This document shows, piece by piece, positions 1 to 9,231 of a DNA stretch of 64,000 nucleotides. Below the pieces are notes generated by a model. That model saw only the letters and a program-made list of their open reading frames with translations. It ran no database searches and was not told the DNA's origin. A program made the position numbers and the translations under genes. This DNA is from Niallia alba. GTDB taxonomy: Bacteria; Bacillota; Bacilli; Bacillales; Cytobacillaceae. The stretch covers positions 1,900,001 through 1,964,000 of the forward strand of contig NZ_JABBPK010000001.1 in NCBI RefSeq assembly GCF_012933555.1, in the 5' to 3' direction. Every line of letters starts with the position of its first letter. Position 1 is the first letter of the stretch.

Positions 1-464
1 ATTGCAATACCGATAACCTTCTGGCCGTTACTTAATACCTCTTCTTTATTTGAGATTACTAAATCTTTCGAATTAACAACTTCTACTATATAATCCTCAT
101 CAGAAATATCAATGGAGTCATATGTATCATTGACACCAGCGATCGTTTTTCCGTTGTTATCAAGCAAGAATAAACCACCATAAATCCGCTCATTCGTAAA
201 TACTTTTCTTAGTAATTGATCTATTTCTTCTGGTGAATCGATGTTTGTTTGAATCGAAAGGCTTAGAATATTTAAAGTAGAAACAATTTTGTTTATATAA
301 GAGTCCCATTGTCTTTGGTGTATGGAAGCTACCCATTCTGCGTGAGTCTTATTTTTTGTCTCTTCTTTGTTTATTTGATAGTTAAAAAATAGAATACTCG
401 TAATAATGATAGGAACGATGACAATTGCAAAATATAAAAGCTTTTTTTTTGTATTTATTTTCAT
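1..464 (-). CDS. Membrane sensor protein, N-terminal part (runs off the window edge)
   Basis: Open reading frame on the minus strand that continues past position 1. ATG at 464 is preceded by GGAG nine bases upstream (an in-frame ATG at 479 lies before that site and is less likely). The visible ~154 residues start with a short basic stretch (MKINTKKK), one membrane helix (LLYFAIVIVPIIITSILFF) and then an extracytoplasmic-looking segment with a GLFLLDNNGKTIAG strand pattern typical of Cache/PAS-like sensor domains. This is how membrane-bound sensor kinases, diguanylate cyclases and chemoreceptors begin. The output domain lies outside the window, so the type of sensor cannot be decided. Confidence 0.7.
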   Translation of the reverse strand, partial: MKINTKKKLLYFAIVIVPIIITSILFFNYQINKEETKNKTHAEWVASIHQRQWDSYINKIVSTLNILSLSIQTNIDSPEEIDQLLRKVFTNERIYGGLFLLDNNGKTIAGVNDTYDSIDISDEDYIVEVVNSKDLVISNKEEVLSNGQKVIGIA

Positions 465-550
465 CAATAGATTCTCCATAAAGTAATGCCATTATATAAA
501 CTTAATTATAACATGAAAAAGGGAAAGCTCAATCAAGGGAAGCTACCCAT

Positions 551-634
551 TAAAAATAGACTGTTTTCGTAAAGTTTGTTGCTATACCCGAAGCCAGAAG
601 GAGTCTACGTGTATTCTGGCTGCTCTATTTTTCC
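551..634 (-). repeat. Truncated copy of the ~370-bp dispersed repeat (family A)
   Basis: Read on the minus strand, this matches two blocks of the full copies at 35679-36050 and 63584-63957: the GAATACACGTAGACTCC block and the GCAACAAACTT block. The roughly 70 bases that separate them in the full copies are missing. The AGCCAGAA/TTCTGGCT arms (592-599 and 614-621) still form a short hairpin. It fills much of the 465-771 gap; I see no gene there. Confidence 0.6.
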
Positions 635-771
635 CACTAATTGTTTTTCTTATTGAGAAAAACAGCCTAAAAATAAGATGGATTCTATCTGGAAATTGAC
701 AAAAGCGATGGGGAATAATATAATTTATTTTAATTCGAGATATGTATTATACTAATAAGGGAAGTTTATAG

Positions 772-1212
772 ATGGCAAAAAAAGATATTGATCAATCACT
801 AAAATTATATATTGTAATGTCGCGAGCTTATCGCGCTATAAATGAAAATGTAAATAAATTAATTACGGCAAACGGCTTGAACCCAACAGAGTTTGCCGTG
901 TTAGAATTGTTATACCATAAAGGGGATCAACCACTACAGCAAATTGGCGGAAAGATTTTGTTAGCAAGTGGAAGTATCACTTATGTTGTTGATAAATTAG
1001 AAGAAAAGGGCTATTTGAAAAGAGTTGCTTGTCCAACAGATAGACGAGTTACATTTGCTCAAATTACAGATAAAGGTAAACGGCTGATTGAAGGCATTTT
1101 CCCAAATCATGAACAAAGAATTCACGAAATTATGTCTGAATTATCACCTGAAGAAAAAGACATAGCTATTGGATTAATAAAGAGAGTTGGGTTATCTGTC
1201 GGGAAAAATTAA
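772..1212 (+). CDS. MarR-family transcriptional regulator
   Basis: 146 residues, the usual MarR length. The winged-helix region is clear: LNPTEFAVLELLYHKG, then LLASGSITYVVDKLEEKGYL and the wing with the family signature PTDRRVTFAQITDKG. MarR proteins bind DNA as dimers and usually repress nearby stress, antibiotic or redox genes until a small molecule or oxidant releases them. It most resembles the MhqR/YusO-like group of B. subtilis (from memory). A cysteine in the wing (VACPTDRR) could be redox-sensitive, but that is inference. The start has AGGGAAG about eight bases upstream. The peptidase gene that follows at 1370 has its own spacing and may or may not be its target. Confidence 0.9.
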   Translation: MAKKDIDQSLKLYIVMSRAYRAINENVNKLITANGLNPTEFAVLELLYHKGDQPLQQIGGKILLASGSITYVVDKLEEKGYLKRVACPTDRRVTFAQITDKGKRLIEGIFPNHEQRIHEIMSELSPEEKDIAIGLIKRVGLSVGKN

Positions 1213-1369
1213 ATCAAAGAAATTTAGATTAAAGCGATTATTTATGGGGAAAGATTTATTTTGAAATAATTAATTCTTCCATTATGAATATTCGCTTTTT
1301 TGTATTTGTCGCACTGGTTTTCATGTATAATGAGGAAAGCAAGCTTAGTAATATATAGGAGGTATCGGA

Positions 1370-3064
1370 ATGAAATTTTCGGAATTTACATACAAAAGAC
1401 CAGATATAGAGGAATTTACAACCAAAATAAATGAAATATTAGTTGATTTTCATCAATCAGAACATGTTCAGCAGCAAATTACAGCGATTGAAAAAATAAA
1501 CGAGCTAAGAAATGATATTTCAACTATGTTTAATTTATGTTATATTCGCCATTCTGTTGATACAAATGATGAATTTTATCAACAAGAACAAGATTATATC
1601 GATGAAGTTTCACCTAAAGTAGAAGGTCTTATTACTAAATATTATCAAGCACTTGTCCAATCAAAATTTAAAGAGCAATTAGAAGAAAAATGGGGCAAAC
1701 AATTGTTTGCGTTGGCAGAAGCACAATTAAAAGTATTCTCTGAAGATGTAGTAGAACTGCTTCAGAAAGAAAATAAACTATCGACAGAATATACTAAGCT
1801 TGTTGCCTCTGCAAAGATTCTGTTTGATGGTGAAGAAAGAACGCTTGCACAACTACAGCCATTTACAGAGTCAAAAGACCGGGAAACAAGAAAGGCTGCA
1901 AGTGAAGCACGTTTCGCTTTTTTTCGTGAAAATGAAGAGCAGCTAGATAGAATATATGATGATATGGTAAAGATCCGTACAGAAATTGCTAGTAAGCTAG
2001 GGTATCAAAATTTCGTTGAGCTAGGCTACTATCGTATGTATCGAACAGATTATAACGCAGAATTGGTTGCAGCTTTTAGAAAACAAGTGGAGGAACATAT
2101 CGTCCCACTTGCAACCAAATTAAAAGAAAGACAAAAAGAGAGAATAGGTGTAGATTCCTTAAAGTTTTATGATGAGCCATTAGAATTTTTAACTGGAAAT
2201 GCAACTCCTAAAGGAGATCCAGCATGGATTGTTGAAAATGGTCAAAAGATGTACAATGAACTATCAAAAGAAACAGGGGCTTTTTTCTCTTACTTGAGAG
2301 AAACTGAATTAATGGATTTAGTCGCTAAAAAAGGGAAAGCTGGCGGTGGATACTGTACTTTCATTGAAAATTATAAGGCACCATTTATTTTTTCAAACTT
2401 TAATGGAACATCAGGTGATATTGATGTTTTAACACATGAAGCTGGTCATGCATTCCAAGTTTATTCGAGTGGAAGCTTTGATATTCCAGAATATTATTGG
2501 CCAACGTATGAAGCGGCTGAAATTCATTCCATGAGTATGGAATTCTTTACATGGCCATGGATGGAATTATTCTTCAAAGAAGACGTAGAGAAGTATAAGT
2601 TTTCGCATTTAAGTTCAGCGTTATTATTCCTTCCATATGGTGTATCAGTCGATGAATTCCAACATTGGGTATATGAAAATCCAACTGCTACTCCAAAAGA
2701 AAGAAAGCAAGCATGGAGAAATATTGAGAAAAAATATAGTCCGCATCTTGATTATGATGGAAATGAGTATTTAGAGAATGGCGGTTTTTGGCAAAAACAA
2801 GGGCATATTTATAATTCACCATTCTATTATATTGATTATACATTAGCGCAAATATGTGCTTTTCAATTTTGGAAACGCTCAAGAGAAAACCAAGAAGAGG
2901 CTTGGGCAGATTATGTGAAGCTTTGCGAATTAGGAGGAAGTATGCCATTTACAGAACTGGTTAAAGCAGCTAATTTAATTTCTCCTTTTGAAGAGGGCTG
3001 TGTGGAGTCTGTTGTAGGCGTTATTGATGAATGGTTAAACTCTGTTGATGATCGCAGTTTATAA
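1370..3064 (+). CDS. M3-family oligoendopeptidase
   Basis: 564-residue zinc metallopeptidase of the thimet oligopeptidase family (M3), the PepF-like but shorter subgroup. The catalytic HEAGH motif is at residues 356-360 (DVLTHEAGHAFQ), and the third zinc ligand is expected in the YEAAEIHSMSMEF segment. These enzymes are cytosolic and cut short peptides, not folded proteins, so a role in peptide recycling is likely. There is no signal peptide. The start is set by AGGAGG seven bases upstream of ATG. It is convergent with clpE and they share one strong bidirectional terminator. Confidence 0.93.
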   Translation: MKFSEFTYKRPDIEEFTTKINEILVDFHQSEHVQQQITAIEKINELRNDISTMFNLCYIRHSVDTNDEFYQQEQDYIDEVSPKVEGLITKYYQALVQSKFKEQLEEKWGKQLFALAEAQLKVFSEDVVELLQKENKLSTEYTKLVASAKILFDGEERTLAQLQPFTESKDRETRKAASEARFAFFRENEEQLDRIYDDMVKIRTEIASKLGYQNFVELGYYRMYRTDYNAELVAAFRKQVEEHIVPLATKLKERQKERIGVDSLKFYDEPLEFLTGNATPKGDPAWIVENGQKMYNELSKETGAFFSYLRETELMDLVAKKGKAGGGYCTFIENYKAPFIFSNFNGTSGDIDVLTHEAGHAFQVYSSGSFDIPEYYWPTYEAAEIHSMSMEFFTWPWMELFFKEDVEKYKFSHLSSALLFLPYGVSVDEFQHWVYENPTATPKERKQAWRNIEKKYSPHLDYDGNEYLENGGFWQKQGHIYNSPFYYIDYTLAQICAFQFWKRSRENQEEAWADYVKLCELGGSMPFTELVKAANLISPFEEGCVESVVGVIDEWLNSVDDRSL

Positions 3065-3065
3065 A

Positions 3066-3105
3066 ACAAGAAAAACGTGGGATAATTTCCCCACGTTTTT
3101 CTTGT
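3066..3105. terminator. Bidirectional terminator between the oligopeptidase gene and clpE
   Basis: Perfect 16-bp inverted repeat (3066-3081 and 3090-3105) with an 8-base loop. The AAAAACGTGGG / CCCACGTTTTT arms provide a T-run on both strands, so it can end both convergent transcripts. Confidence 0.9.
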
Positions 3106-3108
3106 TGA

Positions 3109-5271
3109 TTATTTATTAGAGATAGATTGGGCTTGAACTGATTTTATCGTAATTTGTCCATCCTCTAGAACTGCTACTAATTCTTTTACAGTTGGATCTT
3201 CCAAAATAACATCTGCTAGTTGATCCTCTAAATGTTCTTGGATTACTCTTCTTAATGGACGAGCACCGAAGCTTGGATGTGTTCCAAGTTCCACGATTTT
3301 TTCTTTAGCAGAATCATCAACTTGTAAAGTAATGTTTTGTTCTTCCAAGTTTTGAGCAAGTTCTTCTAATAATAAGTCGGTAATACGAAGTAAGTGTTCT
3401 TTTTCTAATGTTGTAAACTCGATAATTGCATCAAAGCGGTTAAGGAATTCTGGTTTGAAAAAGTTTCCCAATGTTTGCAATAGATTACTTTCTTCCATTG
3501 CATCATTTTGTCCAAAACCAACTACTTTATGCTTATGAGCGACACTAGCGTTACTTGTCATAATAATGACAGAATCTTTGAAGCTTACAGTACGACCTTG
3601 GCTATCTGTTAAACGTCCATCTTCCAAAATTTGCAGGAAAATAGATTGAATATCAGGATGAGCTTTCTCGATTTCATCTAGCAAGATAATGCTGTATGGA
3701 TTTCTTCTAACTTTTTCCGTTAACTGTCCTGCTTCTTCGTGACCGACATATCCTGGAGGAGAACCAATGATTTTACTAATACTATGTTTTTCCATATATT
3801 CACTCATGTCTAGACGAATCATACTTTCTTTGCTGCCGAATAATTCTTCTGCAAGTGTTTTTGTAAGCTCTGTTTTCCCAACTCCAGTAGGACCGACGAA
3901 TAGGAAGCTACCGATTGGTCTAGTTTTCGATTTAAGTCCAGCTCTACTACGTTTAATGGCTTTACCCACTTTTCGGACAGCTTCGTCTTGTCCAATTACT
4001 TTTGCAGCTAAACGCTCGCTTAAATACTTCATCTTTTGCTGTTCATCTTCCTGTAATTTCCCAACAGGAATACCTGTTTTCTTTTCGATTAATTGTTGGA
4101 TAAGAGTTGCGTCTACTATCGGTTTGTCGTCTTTATTAGGTTCATTTAAGGCTTTTTCAAGCTGCTGTTCTTCTTTGCGTAATTCTGCAGCTAATTCATA
4201 ATTTTCTTCTTTTAATGCTTGTTCTTTTTCACTAGCTATCATTGCAAGGCGATTTTCAATTGCATCTGTATTTTGATAATTAGAAGAAAGATTCATTTTA
4301 GAACCAGCTTCATCCATTAAGTCAATTGCCTTATCTGGTAAGAAGCGATCTTGAATATAACGATGAGATAGTTCGGCACATGCTTTGATTGCATCCTCTG
4401 TGTAGGTAACTTCATGGAACTTCTCATATTTATCCTTAATGCCGTTCAAAATAGAAAGGGTTGCTTCAACAGAAGGCTCACTTACTTGTACTGGCTGGAA
4501 TCTTCGCTCCAATGCTGCATCTTTTTCGATTTGACGATATTCCTTAATGGTAGTTGCTCCGATAATATGCAGTTCCCCACGCGCTAACGCTGGTTTTAGA
4601 ATATTGCCTGCATCCATTGATCCTTCGGCAGATCCTGCCCCAACTAGTTGGTGAATTTCATCTATAAAGACAATAACATTTTTTCTAGCTTGTACTTCTT
4701 GGATTACTTGTTTCATTTTTTCTTCAAATTGGCCGCGAATCCCTGTGTTTGAAACAAGAGAAGCCACATCTAACAAGTAAATTTCTTTATTTTGTAATTT
4801 TTTTGGTACCTTACCTTCTATAATTTTAAGCGCTAATCCTTCTGCTATCGCTGTTTTTCCGACACCAGGTTCCCCAATTAAAACCGGATTATTTTTATTT
4901 CTTCTATTTAAAATTTCGATTATACGTTCAATCTCATTTTCTCTGCCGATAACAGGGTCTATCAAACCAGCGTTAGCCATTTGGTTTAAGTTTTTCCCGT
5001 GTTTATCGAGAATGCCAGACTTTTTATTATTAGAAGTAAAAGGAGCTTCTTTTGCAGCATTAGCTCCCCCTAGTGGATTTGATTGGTTAAATGATTGAAA
5101 TAACTCATCAAAAGGGGAAGGTTGGAAAAACATTTGGCCGCTTTGTGCTGCAATTTTGTGCTTTTCTTTTTGATAGCAAGCGTGACAAAGATTCATTGTA
5201 CTTTCCATATTGTTTAAAACAAATCGTAGACTGATTGTCGCACTGTTTTGTTGGCAAATTTCACATTTCAT
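3109..5271 (-). CDS. clpE: ClpE, Hsp100 AAA+ ATPase of the Clp protease
   Basis: 720 residues. The N-terminus carries the ClpE-type zinc finger (C3-x2-C6 and C29-x2-C32). Two AAA+ modules follow, with Walker A motifs GEPGVGKT and GPTGVGKT and Walker B segments VIVFIDEIH and SIILLDEIE. Between them is a UVR-like coiled-coil segment ([16 protein letters not shown]). ClpE unfolds damaged proteins and feeds them to ClpP; in B. subtilis it also destabilises CtsR and is strongly induced by heat. The promoter region shows two CtsR operators, which fits that regulation. AGGAGG precedes the ATG. Confidence 0.97.
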   Translation of the reverse strand: MKCEICQQNSATISLRFVLNNMESTMNLCHACYQKEKHKIAAQSGQMFFQPSPFDELFQSFNQSNPLGGANAAKEAPFTSNNKKSGILDKHGKNLNQMANAGLIDPVIGRENEIERIIEILNRRNKNNPVLIGEPGVGKTAIAEGLALKIIEGKVPKKLQNKEIYLLDVASLVSNTGIRGQFEEKMKQVIQEVQARKNVIVFIDEIHQLVGAGSAEGSMDAGNILKPALARGELHIIGATTIKEYRQIEKDAALERRFQPVQVSEPSVEATLSILNGIKDKYEKFHEVTYTEDAIKACAELSHRYIQDRFLPDKAIDLMDEAGSKMNLSSNYQNTDAIENRLAMIASEKEQALKEENYELAAELRKEEQQLEKALNEPNKDDKPIVDATLIQQLIEKKTGIPVGKLQEDEQQKMKYLSERLAAKVIGQDEAVRKVGKAIKRSRAGLKSKTRPIGSFLFVGPTGVGKTELTKTLAEELFGSKESMIRLDMSEYMEKHSISKIIGSPPGYVGHEEAGQLTEKVRRNPYSIILLDEIEKAHPDIQSIFLQILEDGRLTDSQGRTVSFKDSVIIMTSNASVAHKHKVVGFGQNDAMEESNLLQTLGNFFKPEFLNRFDAIIEFTTLEKEHLLRITDLLLEELAQNLEEQNITLQVDDSAKEKIVELGTHPSFGARPLRRVIQEHLEDQLADVILEDPTVKELVAVLEDGQITIKSVQAQSISNK

Positions 5272-5293
5272 AAATAAATATCCTCCTTTTGAA

Positions 5294-5352
5294 TTTGACT
5301 AATATTGACCTTTTGTAAGTATGATTATACTTTGACCATTTTTGACTTTCAA
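5294..5352 (-). promoter_or_regulatory. clpE promoter with two CtsR boxes
   Basis: On the minus strand, -35 TTGAAA (5352-5347), a 17-bp spacer and -10 TATAAT (5329-5324) form a near-ideal sigma-A promoter. A CtsR heptad direct repeat AGTCAAA-AAT-GGTCAAA (5347-5331) fills the spacer, and a second box GGTCAAT-ATT-AGTCAAA (5310-5294) lies downstream of the start region. Bound CtsR would block RNA polymerase directly. Confidence 0.93.
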
Positions 5353-5504
5353 GTTTTTTGCTTAAAAATATTTGTGGTTTTTTTTGGAAAACAAGTGTGC
5401 TTAATTGGTACAAAATGTCTCACTTAAAATTTATTTTTTAATTGGTAAAAAGCTCGTCATTGTTTGTCCATTTCCACATATAGTTGATGTAGGGAGGGAA
5501 ATAT

Positions 5505-6536
5505 GTGAAAAATAAATGGAGTGCAGCAATTCAGCTTGCAGCAGTTTATGTAGGTACTGTTGTTGGTGCTGGTTTTGCAACAGGAAGAGAAATAGTAGTC
5601 TTTTTTTCACAATATGGATTTATCGGTCTGCTAGGAATCCTTTTAAGTGGATTTATTTTTGCGTATTTTGGGGCGAAGTTAATGCGCATTTCTGTCAGAA
5701 TAAAGGCTTCTTCTTATCAAGAATTTACCATCTATTTATTTGGCAATTTGGTAGGAACGATTATTAACTTTCTATTATTACTTATGCTAATAGGAGTTTG
5801 TGCAGTCATGTTTTCAGGAGCTGGAGCCGTATTTGAGGAGCAGCTCGGTTTAAATAAAACAGTTGGAGTTATTTTTACTATTGGACTTTCCTTAATTGTA
5901 ATGATGGTTGGAACAAAAGGTCTATTTGCAGTAAACACTTTTGTTGTTCCAATTATGATTAGTTTTAGTTTTATTCTCTTTTTTCTTTCTGTTTCATTGC
6001 CAGGCTTTTTGGGAGAGATTTTTCAAATGGAGCCAATTACTTGGAAAACACTTAGTTCTCCATTTTCGTATACTGCCTTAAACTTAGCGTTAGCCATTGC
6101 GGTGTTAGTACCTGCTGCCTCTGAAATAGGGGATGAAGAAGTAGCTAAATGGGGAGGCATTTTAGGTGGGATTGCTTTGATGGTGATTCTAATTTCCAGT
6201 CATTTTTCTCTGATTATGCTTGGGGATGTTTCTCTTTATTCTATTCCGATGGCAGTCATTATGAAAAATTTAGCTCCGCAGCTTTCATGGGTTTATATTT
6301 TAGTAATTTATGGAGAAATATTTAGTTCTGTAATTGGAAATATTTATGGGTTAGAAAGGCAGATGCGTAGCTTTATTCCTTTACCGAGTATGGTTTTAAT
6401 TGGGGGAATTATCACGGTGTCTTATCTAATTAGTTTTGTACAGTATGGTACTTTATTGTCTTTTTTATATCCCATATTTGGTTATATTAGCTTAGTGTTT
6501 TTATTGTTCTTATGGATAAAACCAATTCCAAAATAA
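5505..6536 (+). CDS. ykvI: YkvI-family multi-spanning membrane protein
   Basis: 343 residues, nearly all hydrophobic, with about ten predicted membrane helices. The start GTVVGAGFATGREIVVFF resembles the first helix of amino acid/sodium symporter-fold transporters, and the family is usually placed near the APC superfamily; its substrate is not known to me. GTG start with AGGGAGGG upstream. Length and sequence fit B. subtilis YkvI, which also lies near clpE. A strong hairpin terminator follows. Confidence 0.85.
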   Translation: MKNKWSAAIQLAAVYVGTVVGAGFATGREIVVFFSQYGFIGLLGILLSGFIFAYFGAKLMRISVRIKASSYQEFTIYLFGNLVGTIINFLLLLMLIGVCAVMFSGAGAVFEEQLGLNKTVGVIFTIGLSLIVMMVGTKGLFAVNTFVVPIMISFSFILFFLSVSLPGFLGEIFQMEPITWKTLSSPFSYTALNLALAIAVLVPAASEIGDEEVAKWGGILGGIALMVILISSHFSLIMLGDVSLYSIPMAVIMKNLAPQLSWVYILVIYGEIFSSVIGNIYGLERQMRSFIPLPSMVLIGGIITVSYLISFVQYGTLLSFLYPIFGYISLVFLLFLWIKPIPK

Positions 6537-6546
6537 TATTAGTAAA

Positions 6547-6598
6547 GACAAATAAGTATCCCTGACTGTATCTTAAAGAACAGGGATACTTATTTGTC
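6547..6598 (+). terminator. Terminator after ykvI
   Basis: Perfect 18-bp inverted repeat (6547-6564 and 6581-6598) around a 16-base loop. The 3' arm contains TTATTTGTC. It has few consecutive T residues but the stem is very strong. Confidence 0.75.
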
Positions 6599-6608
6599 TA
6601 GTATTATT

Positions 6609-6755
6609 TATCTCACTTTTAACGGGAAGTAAGAGCCAAACCCACAAACCACAGAAAATCGAGGGAAGTAGGTATAGTAACTCTGCCGTCAACGTCCGAT
6701 AAGTGCAACTAACCATCAGTGGGGAACAGGAAAAAACCACACTGATGGTGGTTTT
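6609..6755 (+). repeat. Dispersed ~150-bp repeat, family B, copy 1
   Basis: Shares blocks CACTTTTAACG, AAAATCGAG, GTCCGATAA and AACCATCAGTGGGG with an inverted copy at 41845-41988, and several of them with a shorter copy at 43030-43112. The final part (AACCATCAGTGG with CCACACTGATGGTGGTTTT) folds back on itself. No reading frame is conserved between copies. Confidence 0.65.
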
Positions 6756-6763
6756 CTTTCCGG

Positions 6764-8125
6764 TTAGTTAATTAACGCCTGAAGTGGAGAAGGGATACGT
6801 CCACCACGGTCAATAAGTTTAGCTGAGCTAAATGGGTTAACCCCCATTACAGGTGCTCGACCTAATAGTCCGCCAAATTCTACAATTTCTCCTTCTTTTT
6901 TACCAGGAACAGGAATGACACGGACTGCTGTTGTCTTCTTATTAATCATCCCGATTGCTGCTTCATCTGCAATTATCGCTGATAAGGTAGCAGCTGTAGC
7001 ATCTCCAGTAAGTGCAATCATATCAAGTCCAACAGAGCATACACAAGTCATTGCTTCTAATTTGGAAAGAGTTAAGCTATTGTCTAGAATGCCTTTAATC
7101 ATTCCATTATCTTCGCTTACTGGAATGAAAGCACCACTTAATCCACCAACATAGCTACTTGCCATGGCACCACCTTTTTTTACAGCGTCGTTCATTAAAG
7201 CTAGCGCAGCGATTGTACCATGTGTTCCCACACGCTCTAATCCAATTTCTTCTAATATTTCTGCTACACTATCATTAATTGCATTTGTCGGAGCAAGGGA
7301 AAGATCCATGATACCGAATGGAACGTTTAAACGTTCAGCAACAACACGACCGATTAATTCACCAGCGCGAGTAATCTTAAAGGTTGTCTTTTTGATGATT
7401 TCAGATACTTCGCCCAAATCTGCATCAGGATATTTTTTCAATGCGCTTAAAACAACCCCAGGCCCACTAACACCTACATTTATGACTACCTCACCTTCTC
7501 CAGCACCATGGAAGGCACCAGCCATAAATGGGTTATCTTCAACGGGATTACAGAAGACAACTAGCTTAGCACAGGCTAAACCATTTTGATCCTTCGTATT
7601 TTCTGCTGCCTTTTTGATGATTTCTCCCATTTGTTTTACAGCATCCATATTAATTCCTGTTCTAGTCGTAGCAACAGATACAGATGCACATACTCGTTCT
7701 GTGACGGAAAGAGCTTCTGGAAGGGCGTCTAATAATGTTTGGTCACCTTTAGAAATACCTTTATGAACTAAAGCGGAGTAACCTCCAATAAAATCTACAT
7801 TTAAATCTTTTGCTGCTTTATCGAGTGTTTTTGCTAAAGTAACTGCTTGTTCTACCGTACTATTTCCGAGAATTTCAGCTATTGGAGTAATAGAAATACG
7901 CTTATTAATAATAGGAATTCCATATTCTTTTTCTACAGCTTTTGCTACTGCTGTTAATTTGCTTGCATATGTAGTGATTTTTTTATAAACAGATTCATTT
8001 AATTTTTGAAAATCTGAATCTGCGCAATCATATAAACTGATTCCCATCGTCACAGTACGAATATCAAGGTTCTCCATTTGTACCATGTTGATCGTTTCCA
8101 TCATTTCATTTAATGCAATTTTCAT
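6764..8125 (-). CDS. UPF0210 (PFL-like, DUF711) protein
   Basis: 453 residues matching the conserved UPF0210 family by its segments [36 protein letters not shown] and [14 protein letters not shown]. The family is widespread in Firmicutes and archaea, is distantly related to pyruvate formate-lyase-type proteins and has no established reaction. In many genomes it sits beside a small ACT-domain protein, as here with an 18-bp gap. Both are downstream of a glycine riboswitch, which points to glycine or one-carbon metabolism (inference). AGGAAAGTAGG precedes the ATG. Confidence 0.9.
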   Translation of the reverse strand: MKIALNEMMETINMVQMENLDIRTVTMGISLYDCADSDFQKLNESVYKKITTYASKLTAVAKAVEKEYGIPIINKRISITPIAEILGNSTVEQAVTLAKTLDKAAKDLNVDFIGGYSALVHKGISKGDQTLLDALPEALSVTERVCASVSVATTRTGINMDAVKQMGEIIKKAAENTKDQNGLACAKLVVFCNPVEDNPFMAGAFHGAGEGEVVINVGVSGPGVVLSALKKYPDADLGEVSEIIKKTTFKITRAGELIGRVVAERLNVPFGIMDLSLAPTNAINDSVAEILEEIGLERVGTHGTIAALALMNDAVKKGGAMASSYVGGLSGAFIPVSEDNGMIKGILDNSLTLSKLEAMTCVCSVGLDMIALTGDATAATLSAIIADEAAIGMINKKTTAVRVIPVPGKKEGEIVEFGGLLGRAPVMGVNPFSSAKLIDRGGRIPSPLQALIN

Positions 8126-8143
8126 TATACAGACCTACTTTCC

Positions 8144-8422
8144 TTAGACACGATGCATGGATTGAAAAATGTCTTCTAATTGGATATTTATTTTTAAATG
8201 AAGCTGTTCACTTAATTCATCAAACTGTTTTGTTAAGGTATCTAAGTTTTCTTTTTCCGTAATATCTACTAACATCATCATTGTAAAAAAATCTTGAAGA
8301 ATGGTTTGACTGATATCTAGAATATTGATGTGATTATTAGAAAGAATGGTAGTAACCCTACTGATAATGCCAATTTGATCTTTTCCGACTACACTAACGA
8401 CTGCACGACGCTGTTGAACCAT
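8144..8422 (-). CDS. ACT-domain regulatory protein, UPF0237 family
   Basis: 92-residue stand-alone ACT domain (VSVVGKDQIGIISRVTTIL, then NNHINILDISQTIL). ACT domains bind amino acids and regulate enzymes or transcription; a related GcvR protein in enterobacteria controls the glycine cleavage genes. First gene after the glycine riboswitch and followed by the UPF0210 gene, so the two probably form one transcript and perhaps one complex. AGGTGAAATA precedes the ATG. Confidence 0.9.
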   Translation of the reverse strand: MVQQRRAVVSVVGKDQIGIISRVTTILSNNHINILDISQTILQDFFTMMMLVDITEKENLDTLTKQFDELSEQLHLKINIQLEDIFQSMHRV

Positions 8423-8485
8423 TATTTCACCTCATGTTTTCCTAATTTAGTTACGGTTCTTAAATAATTAACTTCACTAAAATGT

Positions 8486-8520
8486 ATACAAAAAAACAGA
8501 TTGGATACACCAATCTGTTT
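8486..8520 (-). terminator. Riboswitch-controlled terminator
   Basis: On the minus strand: perfect 11-bp stem AAACAGATTGG / CCAATCTGTTT (8520-8510 and 8504-8494), 5-base loop, followed by a T-run. It stands between the glycine aptamer and the ACT gene and is the likely expression platform. Confidence 0.88.
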
Positions 8521-8566
8521 CAAAGGGTAAGAAGAACCAGGACATCATAAGTATGTATTGGTTAAC

Positions 8567-8636
8567 CTTCTGTCCTTTTACCTGAGATTGTGAATCCTTC
8601 GGTGCCGTTTCTTATAGGAAACGGTCTCTCCAGAAG
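8567..8636 (-). promoter_or_regulatory. Glycine riboswitch (single aptamer)
   Basis: Minus strand. It contains the conserved glycine aptamer blocks in order: CTTCTGGAGAGACCG, a GTTTC/GAAAC hairpin, GCACCGAAGGA, then CTCAGGTAAAAGGACAGAAG. The outer P1 pairs CTTCTG with CAGAAG. Only one full aptamer is present; the bases between 8541 and 8566 can form a small AACCA/TGGTT helix such as the 'ghost' aptamer partner of singlet glycine switches. A possible promoter is TTGACC (8730-8725), 17 bp, TAACAT (8707-8702). Confidence 0.93.
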
Positions 8637-8853
8637 CTGCTCCTGTTATAGTTTGATCCATAACATTCATAGCATGCGAATTATTTAAGAAATATAATGT
8701 GATGTTAACAGTTTTTTTTCATGTGGTCAACAGAATATTTGTCCATGGTGAGTTAATAAATGTTAGATGAAACGATCAGTCAAATGTTTAAAAGGATAGG
8801 ATAAAAAATAAAATACTGTTTATTATAAAATGGAAAGGATGGAGGTGATATAA

Positions 8854-8958
8854 TTGTCAAAGGCACAAAGAGAAAAAGAAAGAGAATGGACTGTACGTAA
8901 GCAAAAACAAAAGCCGCATGGAAAAGTCAAAACGAAAAAAGAATTAGCGGAGGAATAG
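8854..8958 (+). CDS. 34-residue basic protein (DUF6254-like)
   Basis: TTG start preceded by GGAGGTGAT, an almost full anti-Shine-Dalgarno match with good spacing, and ending TAG. The product starts MSKAQREKEREWTVRKQK and is rich in Lys, Arg and Glu, with a PHGKVKTKKEL segment. I recall short Bacillaceae proteins of this look (DUF6254), but that match is from memory. Function unknown. A terminator hairpin follows, so it looks like a complete monocistronic unit. Confidence 0.7.
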   Translation: MSKAQREKEREWTVRKQKQKPHGKVKTKKELAEE

Positions 8959-8992
8959 TTTCTTCCTTATAATATATGATATCGATAAAGCG

Positions 8993-9049
8993 CATACAAA
9001 AAAGAAGTCAATAAAAGGAGTAAATCCTCATGTGACTTCTTTTTGTATG
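8993..9049. terminator. Bidirectional terminator between the 34-aa gene and ykvS
   Basis: Inverted repeat CATACAAAAAAGAAGTCA (8993-9010) with TGACTTCTTTTTGTATG (9033-9049). T-runs occur on both strands, suiting the convergent genes. Confidence 0.85.
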
Positions 9050-9057
9050 TTTAACAT

Positions 9058-9231
9058 TTATTTAATGATGCGATAATTTTTATGATTAACAACGGTTCTT
9101 TGCTCTAGTTCAAGATCGCGGTAGTTGTTCATATAAGTTAAATCTACAATAACTGAATTTTCATTTACTTTTTCCACGATTCCTTGTAATCCTCTGAATT
9201 CAATAATATTTCCAACCTCGGCTCTTTTCAC
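9058..9231 (-). CDS. ykvS: YkvS, DUF2187 protein
   Basis: 57 residues, GTG start with AGGAGAG seven bases upstream. The protein reads as one small beta-barrel-like DUF2187 domain: RAEVGNIIEFRGLQGIVEKV, then SVIVDLTYMNNYRDL and RTVVNHKNYRII. It is too short for most gene callers but is conserved in Bacillaceae; the function is unknown to me. It sits in the position expected from B. subtilis, between the ykvI and pts genes. Confidence 0.88.
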   Translation of the reverse strand: MKRAEVGNIIEFRGLQGIVEKVNENSVIVDLTYMNNYRDLELEQRTVVNHKNYRIIK

